This document shows positions 41,469-48,875 of a stretch of DNA of 54,608 nt, one piece after another. Origin of the DNA: Candidatus Zixiibacteriota bacterium (GTDB lineage: Bacteria; Zixibacteria; MSB-5A5; GN15; PGXB01). The position numbers and the translations under genes were made by a program. The stretch spans positions 1-54,608 of the forward strand of contig JBFMEF010000143.1 of assembly GCA_040753495.1 (NCBI GenBank), given 5' to 3'. Position 1 is the stretch's first letter; every line of letters begins with the position of its first letter. The notes beneath the pieces were generated by a model that was not told where the DNA came from, did not search any database, and saw only the letters and a list, made by a program, of their open reading frames with translations.

Positions 41469-43157
41469 ATGACCGGTAACGGCGACGAGACCTTTCGCGA
41501 TTTCGGCGGCAAAGAGAGCCAGAACGACCCCCTCGGTATCATCGGATGGACCGTCGGGGGGAAATACCGTATCCGCTCCTATATTGGCGGAGGCGGCTTC
41601 GGGGAGGTATATGATGGATATAATGTCAACCTTCCGGAACAGAGGCTGGTAATCAAGTTCTTCAAACGAGTGCAGTCCCGGGATAAATTTGCCAAAGAAG
41701 CGAAAATCCTCTGCCTGCTGGACCATCCCAATATCCTGCGCATAATCGATTATCTTCCGGAGGAAGGGGCGCTGGTGGTGCCGTTCATCGACGGCAAAGA
41801 TGGCGCGACCATTTTGAAAGACTCGGGGGTGCTTCAGGAGAAGCTGTTTTTGCGGGTGGCGCGGGCGATGACCGATGCGCTGGCGTACGCCCATGAGAAA
41901 AAAATCGCCCATCGCGACTTGAAGCCGGGGAATATCCTGATTGACAAAAATGAGCATATTTACCTCATCGATTTTGGCATCGCCAAAGAGATGGGGGGTT
42001 CGGCAACCAAGACTGCCTATGTGGCCCTGACACCGCTGTTTGCGGCGCCGGAGAGGCAGAGCGGCGACCAGGATTACAATCCGTTCTTGAGCGATATCTA
42101 TGAATTGGGGGTAACGCTTTTCAACTTTGCCACTAATGAAATGCCATACAGGAATCCGAGTCATCCCAATCCCAACGAATGGGGCGGCGCCACCGCCATC
42201 AAAAGACTCTCGCCGGAATTGCGGCGGATACTGCGCAAAGCGACTCACCCCGACCCTTCGGAGCGGTATGCCACCGCATCCGACTTTGCCCGTGAAATCA
42301 GAAATCTGGAAATCGCCTTCGGCGGTGGTAAAGGGAAATCAAAAGTTTTCGCTATTGCGGCGGCAGTGGTGGTGGTCGCCGGTGGGGCGTATCTTGCCAG
42401 CCAATTTCTGTCAAAGGAGCCATCGCCTGCCAGTGCCGTGGAGCAGCCGACGGTAGTCAATAAAGAGGAACCGAAAGCGACACCTCCGGTGCCGGATGAC
42501 ACCCAGAAAGGGGTGAAAGTGGTCGCCTCACCTCCGGTCGAAACCAAACAGGATGAGCCAAAACCGATAGTATCAACTCCCAAAGATACCGTGCCGACGA
42601 CTCCACCTAAACCGCAGCTGGCGAACTTGACGGTTCGGGTGGTGCCGCAGTACAACGTTACGTTGTATGTGGATGGCCGGGAACGGGGGCTGGAGAGAAA
42701 AATCGAACTGGAGCCGGGAAGACATGAAGTGCGGGTGCTTCACCCCGATTATCCCATTCTTATTGACACGTTGGATGTCTCCGTGGACAAGAGCCATGAA
42801 TACAACCTGGCGTCAATCTATGAAGGGGCGCAGGAGGTGAATTTCCGCATCGGGGTGGTGCCGGATGACTTGAAAGATGCCTCGCTGCAGGTCTCCTTTA
42901 ACGGCAAGAGGAAGCAGTTCAAGAACGAGGAACTTCCGGTTCTGGACTGGCCGGTGAAGATAGGGCGATGGCAGATGCGCTTTGACATTACCACGGCGGC
43001 GCGCGCCGCCAAAAGGATTGATTCCCTGGTGACATTTCCGCACGGAGGGGGTCCACGGGTGCGGTTCGGCGGCAACAGTGCCACCGTTGACTTTGGCGAT
43101 GCCCGCTGGCAGAATCTCGAAAATATTGATGTCGTAATCTATTGGCAGGGTCATTAA
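41469..43157 (+). CDS. Membrane Ser/Thr protein kinase with PEGA-like domain
   Basis: 562 residues. The kinase domain (about 32-282) is complete: glycine loop GGGGFGEV (40-47), Lys63 in LVIKFF, HRDLKPGN with Asp150, DFG at 168-170, APE at 193-195. A transmembrane helix (about 293-313) follows, then a Pro/Thr/Lys-rich linker (about 315-375). A PEGA-type domain comes next ('VRVVPQYNVTLYVDGRERG', 'KIELEPGRHEVRVLHPDYP') and a final beta-domain of unknown type. GGGAG lies 10-13 bases before the ATG. It heads an operon of three secreted or membrane proteins, and lies divergent from the T6SS payload block on its other side. Likely sensor of envelope or secreted-protein state. Confidence 0.93.
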   Translation: MTGNGDETFRDFGGKESQNDPLGIIGWTVGGKYRIRSYIGGGGFGEVYDGYNVNLPEQRLVIKFFKRVQSRDKFAKEAKILCLLDHPNILRIIDYLPEEGALVVPFIDGKDGATILKDSGVLQEKLFLRVARAMTDALAYAHEKKIAHRDLKPGNILIDKNEHIYLIDFGIAKEMGGSATKTAYVALTPLFAAPERQSGDQDYNPFLSDIYELGVTLFNFATNEMPYRNPSHPNPNEWGGATAIKRLSPELRRILRKATHPDPSERYATASDFAREIRNLEIAFGGGKGKSKVFAIAAAVVVVAGGAYLASQFLSKEPSPASAVEQPTVVNKEEPKATPPVPDDTQKGVKVVASPPVETKQDEPKPIVSTPKDTVPTTPPKPQLANLTVRVVPQYNVTLYVDGRERGLERKIELEPGRHEVRVLHPDYPILIDTLDVSVDKSHEYNLASIYEGAQEVNFRIGVVPDDLKDASLQVSFNGKRKQFKNEELPVLDWPVKIGRWQMRFDITTAARAAKRIDSLVTFPHGGGPRVRFGGNSATVDFGDARWQNLENIDVVIYWQGH

Positions 43158-43179
43158 CAGATATTTAACAGGAGGATGA

Positions 43180-43890
43180 ATGCCCAAGAAGTTGAACTTC
43201 ATGAGGGCGGTGGCGTTAACGCTCGTGGTGGCGTATGCCCAGGCGTTTCTGCTGCCGTCGTCGCTTCTGGCGCAGTCGCCCGGGTGCGATTACAACCCCC
43301 AGGCGCCGTCGCTGGAAAACGCGCGCAAGAATTTCAAATCACTTAATTATCGCTGCGCCGAAGAGGAACTGAATTTACTGCTGAAATCAGATACGCTCAG
43401 TTTGGAAGACAAATCGAACGCGCATATTCTGATGGCGGCTGTTTACTACGCCATGCTGAAAGACAACACGGAAAAGAAGAATATGGTGATGGAGCAGTTC
43501 AAAGCGGCATTCAAGGCGTACCGCGACTGGAAGGGGGAGCTGGATATCAAGTCGCCGGAATTTGCGCAGATGATGCAGGAGGCGCAGCAGCAGGTTGACC
43601 AGGAAGTCGCCAAACAGCCGACCGAACAGGAGAAGCCGACTGTCGCCAAGGAAGAGAAAGAAGAGAAGCCGAAAGCGATGGCGGTGACCGGCGAGGAGGG
43701 AAAGAAAGAGAAGAAAGCCTGGTACAAAAACTGGTGGGCGATAGCCCTTGGAGTCGGCGTGGTTGCCGGAGCGGTAGCCCTTGCCGGAGGTGGCGGGGGT
43801 GACGGCGGCGGAACCACTCCTGACCAGCCTCTCCCCGGCTTTCCGCCTCCCCCGGCCGGCAAAACGGATAGTGGGAACAGCAAGAAGTAA
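43180..43890 (+). CDS. Exported protein with C-terminal membrane anchor, downstream of kinase
   Basis: 236 residues. A signal peptide ends SLLAQ. A helical TPR-like part follows ('LENARKNFKSLNYRCAEEEL', 'AHILMAAVYYAMLKDNTEK'), then a Glu/Lys-rich coil (about 125-185). A transmembrane helix with a Gly-rich run (about 188-212: 'WWAIALGVGVVAGAVALAGG') and a Pro-rich tail end the protein. Family not recognised; proteins of this plan are common next to kinases and outer-membrane complexes in FCB genomes. AGGAGG precedes the ATG by 4 bases. Possibly a periplasmic partner of the kinase's PEGA region (inference). Confidence 0.7.
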   Translation: MPKKLNFMRAVALTLVVAYAQAFLLPSSLLAQSPGCDYNPQAPSLENARKNFKSLNYRCAEEELNLLLKSDTLSLEDKSNAHILMAAVYYAMLKDNTEKKNMVMEQFKAAFKAYRDWKGELDIKSPEFAQMMQEAQQQVDQEVAKQPTEQEKPTVAKEEKEEKPKAMAVTGEEGKKEKKAWYKNWWAIALGVGVVAGAVALAGGGGGDGGGTTPDQPLPGFPPPPAGKTDSGNSKK

Positions 43891-43935
43891 ACAGTACCGC
43901 CTGTACAGGCAATATAAATTTCAAAGGAGTATGAA

Positions 43936-44832
43936 ATGTTAAGAAAAGCGATCATTATGGTTTTTGCGGTAGCGGCAGTTTTCCTTATGGGGGCACAGTC
44001 ACTTCTTGCCCAGTCACCGAACACTATCACCTACCAGGGGAAATTGACCAATGCCACAGGCGCCCCGATTACTACCGCGACTAATGTGGTCTTTCGGATT
44101 TATGCCGCATTGTCGGGCGGAACCGCCCTCTGGACCGAAACACATAACGGCGTCACTCCCGATGCCAACGGAGTTTTCACCCGGGAACTGGGCGCCACGA
44201 CCGCTTTCCCGGCGACCCTGTTTGACGGAAGCAAGAGATATCTTGGTATTACAGTGGGCGGCGATGCCGAGATGACCCCGCGCCAGGTTTTGAATAATGC
44301 GCCTTATGCTTTCGCGGTGGAGAATGTACCGGGGATAGCAAGAGGAAAGAATAGCGGTTCGGTCTCAATTGCTACTACTGGGGTGACCAATATAACCAGT
44401 GCGACCATAGTAGTCCCTGGTCCAGGATATGTTGTTGCTAGAGCTCATGCCTACGCCCAAATACTCGGCACGCCAATAGGAAATATAATTTCCTATATCG
44501 AAACAAGCGCAACGGCCACCGCACCGTCGGGCGAATTCATAGCAACTGGATTCGGTGACTATCCTGCCGGGGCATATTACTTCTGGGTATCTGTTGCGCC
44601 AGAGAGAACATTTGTAGTTGGTGCAGCCGGGTCCTATACCTATTATTTTAATAGCTCCAGAGGATGGTCAGGGGGAACGGCAAGTATGTGGTATTCGAAA
44701 CTGACTTTGACATATTTCCCAGTCGCTTATGGCACAGTGACTACAAGCTCTTCTGCGCCAGAAATAGAGCCCGACAGTCCTGAGTGGAATCCGGTTTTTG
44801 GACCCGACCCCAGTACTCCCCAGGAGAAATAG
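43936..44832 (+). CDS. Secreted fibre-like protein
   Basis: 298 residues. A signal peptide ends SLLAQ. The N-terminal 110 residues match a common extracellular or tail-fibre module: 'ITYQGKLTNATGAPI', 'VFRIYAALSGGTALWTETHN', 'NGVFTRELGA' and 'DAEMTPRQVLNNAPYAFAV'. From about residue 135 on, a different beta-rich domain follows ('NIISYIETSATATAPSGE'), encoded by DNA that is clearly more A+T-rich, so the second half may have been exchanged. AAAGGAG precedes the ATG by 6-7 bases. It ends one base before the next gene. Probably a surface or fibre component. Confidence 0.75.
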   Translation: MLRKAIIMVFAVAAVFLMGAQSLLAQSPNTITYQGKLTNATGAPITTATNVVFRIYAALSGGTALWTETHNGVTPDANGVFTRELGATTAFPATLFDGSKRYLGITVGGDAEMTPRQVLNNAPYAFAVENVPGIARGKNSGSVSIATTGVTNITSATIVVPGPGYVVARAHAYAQILGTPIGNIISYIETSATATAPSGEFIATGFGDYPAGAYYFWVSVAPERTFVVGAAGSYTYYFNSSRGWSGGTASMWYSKLTLTYFPVAYGTVTTSSSAPEIEPDSPEWNPVFGPDPSTPQEK

Positions 44833-44833
44833 C

Positions 44834-46714
44834 ATGAAAGCATTCAAACTCTTTCTGATAATTCTCGCCGCCCTGCTGTTTCTGCCGCCATCGAATTGGG
44901 CTCAACTCGGGAGCACCAATTACAGGATGGCCGGAGGGTATGCGGTAGGAGGCGGCGGGCGTTCCGGCAGCACCAATTACATAGCGGTGGGGAATGTCCC
45001 GTCGGGCCCGGTCGGGCGGGCGACCTCGACCAGTTATATTCTCAATGGCGGTGTCGGCGCCGTGATTGGGGCGTCGGCATTCAGCGTCTCCACGCCCCTT
45101 GACCCGATTGATTCCTTAAGCGCCACCGGTGTATTTTTGAAAGTGGCGTATTCCGGCGCATCCGGCGCAGTGACCGGCACGATTTACTATCGCCCTGGCG
45201 GCGCCACCAACTACACGTCTCTGGCGATGACGGCCGGCACCGGCGATACATTAATTGCCCAGCCTCCCGGGGCAGCGTATATTCCTCGCGGCATTGAATA
45301 TTACTTTGTGCTGACAGCCAGCAACGGCACCGCCATGATTGCCTCCCCGTCTAATCCGCATATTATCGTAGCCCATATGACCAATGACCAATTGCGGTAC
45401 ACGTTGCCCAATACTTCTTACCGGATTATCGGGGTGCCGGCCGGTATCACCGGCGGTAATTCGGTCCTGACCGTGTTCGGCGATGACCTTGGCGCATACA
45501 ATAACACGCAGTGGCGGCTCGCCGGTTATGATACCACCAGCGCCAGTTACGAGGAATACCCCGGCGCCGACCCGGTCGTGCCGGGACGAGGATATTGGAT
45601 AATCGCCCGGGGCGGACGGAGTTTTGGGGCGACAGGTTATTCCAACCGTCCCAATCATGCGCCGGTTATCGGCGGAGAGCCGGGAACGTATGAAGTCGAA
45701 CTGAAGCAGGGATGGAACCTGATTGCCAATCCCTTTGCTTTCCAGATAAATATGGATGATGTCGTCTATGACGACAACGGCGTGATTTTGACCGAGGATG
45801 CCGCTAATAATGCCGTTGACACAGTCGCTTACGCCTATAACGGCAGCAGTTATTACTCGGCGGCGACAGTTCCGGCATGGAACGGCTTTTTCATCTATGC
45901 CAAAAAGACCGGAGTCTCGGTTCATTTTCCGTACTTCCAGTTCCCGACCGGTTCGCCGCCCAAGGCGATAACCCCGCTTTCCGCGCAGAAGGTCGGCGAC
46001 GGTTGGAGCCTGCATTTAGAAGTGGAAGCCAATGGGCGGCTCGATGACGGCAATTTTGCGGGAGTCTCGTCGGGGGCAGCGGTTACCTCCGATGGTCTTG
46101 ACTTCTACGAACCGCCGGCGGCGCCGGAGGCGCCATCGCTGGCGTTTCAGATTCCGGGTGACGAGAGAGCGCTTCGGAGAACCGACCTCCGTCCGGTCTT
46201 TGAAGATGGCGCCGAATGGATAATTAAAGTCTCGCCCATGAGCGGCAGGACGGTTCGAATCTCCGGAGTGGAATCGATTCCGGAAAATATGTCGGCGGTC
46301 CTGATACTTGACAACGGCTCGGAGATTCCGCTGGAATCTGACGCCTCATTTGCCCTCGATGACGGCGTTGAGGAAGGGCGATTGATTGTCGGCACGAAGG
46401 AATATCTGGAAGGAGAGGGAGTGCGCTTGCTTCCGACCGTCTATTCTCTGGAGCAGAATTTCCCCAATCCATTCAATCCTTCGACCAATATCAAGTTTGC
46501 GCTTCCGAAGAGCGGCCATGTGGCGCTGGATATTTACAACATACTGGGACAGAAGGTTACCACGTTGCTCAACCGGGAACTTCCGGCCGGCTATCATACC
46601 GTCGCCTGGGATGGCGCCGACACGGAAGGGCGACCGGTGGCAAGCGGGATATATTTCTATAAGATTATGTCCGGAAACTTCGCTCAAAACCGGAAGATGG
46701 TGCTGTTGAAATAG
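44834..46714 (+). CDS. Secreted protein with T9SS-type C-terminal sorting domain
   Basis: 626 residues from the ATG at 44834 (AGGAG 8 bases upstream; the earlier in-frame ATG at 44798 would put 12 residues before the signal peptide). A signal peptide ends NWAQ. Beta-sandwich regions follow, including 'SGAVTGTIYYRPGGATNYTS' and 'YEVELKQGWNLIANPFAFQ', a motif of FCB secreted proteins. The C-terminal 85 residues are a type A sorting domain: YSLEQNFPNPFNPSTNIKF, 'LDIYNILGQKVTTLLNRELP', 'GRPVASGIYFYKI' and final 'RKMVLLK'. It is expected to be secreted and surface-anchored through type IX-like machinery; no such machinery is encoded in this window. It is the last gene of the kinase operon; a terminator follows. 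Confidence 0.88.
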   Translation: MKAFKLFLIILAALLFLPPSNWAQLGSTNYRMAGGYAVGGGGRSGSTNYIAVGNVPSGPVGRATSTSYILNGGVGAVIGASAFSVSTPLDPIDSLSATGVFLKVAYSGASGAVTGTIYYRPGGATNYTSLAMTAGTGDTLIAQPPGAAYIPRGIEYYFVLTASNGTAMIASPSNPHIIVAHMTNDQLRYTLPNTSYRIIGVPAGITGGNSVLTVFGDDLGAYNNTQWRLAGYDTTSASYEEYPGADPVVPGRGYWIIARGGRSFGATGYSNRPNHAPVIGGEPGTYEVELKQGWNLIANPFAFQINMDDVVYDDNGVILTEDAANNAVDTVAYAYNGSSYYSAATVPAWNGFFIYAKKTGVSVHFPYFQFPTGSPPKAITPLSAQKVGDGWSLHLEVEANGRLDDGNFAGVSSGAAVTSDGLDFYEPPAAPEAPSLAFQIPGDERALRRTDLRPVFEDGAEWIIKVSPMSGRTVRISGVESIPENMSAVLILDNGSEIPLESDASFALDDGVEEGRLIVGTKEYLEGEGVRLLPTVYSLEQNFPNPFNPSTNIKFALPKSGHVALDIYNILGQKVTTLLNRELPAGYHTVAWDGADTEGRPVASGIYFYKIMSGNFAQNRKMVLLK

Positions 46715-46733
46715 GCGCCAGATCATATCTATC

Positions 46734-46767
46734 AAAAAAAGACCGGCGAAATGCCGGTCTTTTTTTT
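46734..46767. terminator. Bidirectional rho-independent terminator
   Basis: Stem GACCGGC (46741-46747) / GCCGGTC (46753-46759), flanked by A7 on one side and T8 on the other, so it can act for both convergent genes. Confidence 0.92.
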
Positions 46768-46871
46768 GACCAGACCTGTTTTTAAATTGAGGCCGCCCAG
46801 TAAATCTACTATTCAAATCCAAATCTTGGAAAGATGCTCAATCCCGAGTATTCGGCGAAGAGAGGTTGATA

Positions 46872-48584
46872 TTACTCATTGATTCTGGCGCCGTGCAGTA
46901 TTTTTCCGGCGATTTCCAGGAGAAATCCAACAGGCGCACCCTGCTCATCGAGATGAAAGGTAATCTGGAAGTCAGCGTCGCTATGAAAGAATCGGGTTGG
47001 CGAATTGGGATAGACCGCGACCGCCTCGCTGTTACCAATGGAAATGTGCAGGCAATTATCTTTACTTTCTGCTCTCAAAAAAAGGTTATCCTCAGAACTG
47101 CCGGCATCGTAATCAATCCTATATAGTCCGGCGAATTTCGCGAGAGAGGCGGAATCATGCAGAAAAGGGGTCCGGTCAATCATCAGGGCGGCGGTGTCTG
47201 GCCCGAAAATTCTGAGAGCGGTAAGATAATAGATGTCGTCGGTTATATGCAGGTGGTCGACAGCACCTTTGTCGTTTCTTCCGAATGATAGCAGTTTGTT
47301 GTTGTCGGAGGCGTAAAAGAAATTGTCTCGGGAAAGGGGGAGCAGTACCTGGCGGGGCATTCCTCGGAAGTTAGTATAGAGGGTATCTTCGTGTAAACTG
47401 ATGAACTGGTAGGTTGCATCCTCATATTTGTAAACTCCGGCGTATTCTCTCAGTTTTTTTGAATCTGTCCTGGTTGCTTTCCTGCGAAGCGGTCTTTCAT
47501 ACGGCTCATCAAAGACAATTGCGGAGAGCCCGCGAGCAATCTTAGCGACCGGCGCCTCATCTTCGTTGCTGAAAACAATGACGGTGACGGAGTCATCAAG
47601 CCAGCGATATAAGACGGCATTGTAGCCGTCAAGGAAACCGCCGTGGAAGGCAAGACGTCGCTCAAAGAGGGAGTCGATATACCAACCGTACCCGTAATTA
47701 TGCTGCGAAGGGGCAAATATCTCGGCAATAGTCGCTCGATTCAGAATGGCATCGGTATAGAGAAGACTATCCCAGCGGTAGATATCCAGGACGGTGGAGT
47801 AAAGAGCACCGGCGGAAAACATGATGGAAAAGTCAATCGGAAGGGCGCTTATAATATTGCCTATCTGGTCTATGGTATAGCCATCGGCGCGGTCGGGAAT
47901 CCCTGATTCGCGCCTGCCATAACCGGTACTGAGCATTCCGGCCGGCTTCAGTATGCGTCGATGGAGAAAGGCTTCATATGACTGCCCGGAAGCCACTTCG
48001 ATAATTTTGCCCAGAAGAATATATCCGGAATTACTGTATTGAAAAGAGGTCCCCGGCGCGAATTTAAGGGGACGATTGCGAAAGAGATCGATAATATCGT
48101 CGGGAGCCAAAGGTTCCGTTCGCATCAAGACAATTTCCGGGTCATCGGTATAGTTGGGGATGCCGGAGGTATGAGTAAGGAGGTGGCGGATAGTAATCAG
48201 GCGTCCCGGGACGGGCGGGTAGTCAGGCAGGTAATCGATTATGGGGGAATCTAAGTTCAGAACTGAATCATCACGCAGCGCGAGAATGGCGGCCGCGGTA
48301 AACTGCTTCGTGATAGAACCGATAAAGAAGCGGGTCTGGGGGGTGTTGGGCTGACCGAAGTCCTTATTGGAAAAGCCATAACCGCGGCAGAGAAGGATTT
48401 CTCCCCGGTCAGCCACCAGCACGGTACCATTAAAGCGCCAGAGTTCATTAGCCAGGTTGAGATATTCATCCATTTTCTCGTATCGGCTTTCGCTCTGAAG
48501 AGGAACGGAGACAGTGAGAAAAGTCAGGAAAAGAATCAGAACTGCTGATATTGACTGAAACATAGGGCTAAATACTCGCGCCAT
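46872..48584 (-). CDS. Serine beta-lactamase-like hydrolase (class C/esterase family)
   Basis: 570 residues with a signal peptide ending SVPLQS. The beta-lactamase/penicillin-recognising fold covers about 40-370: catalytic SITK (Ser-x-x-Lys) in 'RFFIGSITKQFTAAAILAL', 'HLLTHTSGIPNY', Tyr-Ser-Asn in FQYSNSGYILLGKIIE, and HGG in 'LAFHGGFLDGYNAVLYRW'. The remainder has two lipocalin-like DUF3471-type repeats ('LREYAGVYKYEDATYQFI', 'LAKFAGLYRIDYDAGSSE'). Such proteins are usually peptidases or esterases of the periplasm and not antibiotic-resistance enzymes. It is convergent with the sorting-domain gene and divergent from the TonB receptor. Confidence 0.9.
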   Translation of the reverse strand: MARVFSPMFQSISAVLILFLTFLTVSVPLQSESRYEKMDEYLNLANELWRFNGTVLVADRGEILLCRGYGFSNKDFGQPNTPQTRFFIGSITKQFTAAAILALRDDSVLNLDSPIIDYLPDYPPVPGRLITIRHLLTHTSGIPNYTDDPEIVLMRTEPLAPDDIIDLFRNRPLKFAPGTSFQYSNSGYILLGKIIEVASGQSYEAFLHRRILKPAGMLSTGYGRRESGIPDRADGYTIDQIGNIISALPIDFSIMFSAGALYSTVLDIYRWDSLLYTDAILNRATIAEIFAPSQHNYGYGWYIDSLFERRLAFHGGFLDGYNAVLYRWLDDSVTVIVFSNEDEAPVAKIARGLSAIVFDEPYERPLRRKATRTDSKKLREYAGVYKYEDATYQFISLHEDTLYTNFRGMPRQVLLPLSRDNFFYASDNNKLLSFGRNDKGAVDHLHITDDIYYLTALRIFGPDTAALMIDRTPFLHDSASLAKFAGLYRIDYDAGSSEDNLFLRAESKDNCLHISIGNSEAVAVYPNSPTRFFHSDADFQITFHLDEQGAPVGFLLEIAGKILHGARINE

Positions 48585-48671
48585 TTAGATAAAATCCTAA
48601 TACACTGATATTAAACAACAATCGGCAGAAGTTAGCCAGAGATTTTCTGGCGTTAGAAGCGCGGATAGTTG

Positions 48672-48717
48672 ATTTTGAGGCAAACTTGCGGTCCTGCAGA
48701 CCGGTTTCCCTCAAAAT
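48672..48717. repeat. Interrupted inverted repeat upstream of TonB receptor
   Basis: ATTTTGAGG (48672-48680) pairs with CCTCAAAAT (48709-48717). After one mismatch, AAAC/GTTT adds four pairs, and an inner GGTC/GACC stem closes around CTGCA. It is about 160 bases before the receptor gene, in the divergent intergenic region. It may be an operator or mRNA leader hairpin; there is no known riboswitch core around it. Confidence 0.55.
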
Positions 48718-48875
48718 AACCGCTCCGGGTCAGCCAAAAAACTAACTAAATCTGAACAATTCACTAAAGAGAGACTAACATCAAAAAGGTTAAATGGGGC
48801 GTCAATGCAAAGGAAGGATTCTATCCTGTTGAAAGGCGATAGAGAAAATTGGACAGATCAGACTAGGAGGAATAG

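Noticed and set aside
46872-48584. Antibiotic-resistance beta-lactamase
   Set aside because: SxxK/YxN/HxG are present, but two extra C-terminal lipocalin-like domains and the general pattern fit the esterase/peptidase branch.
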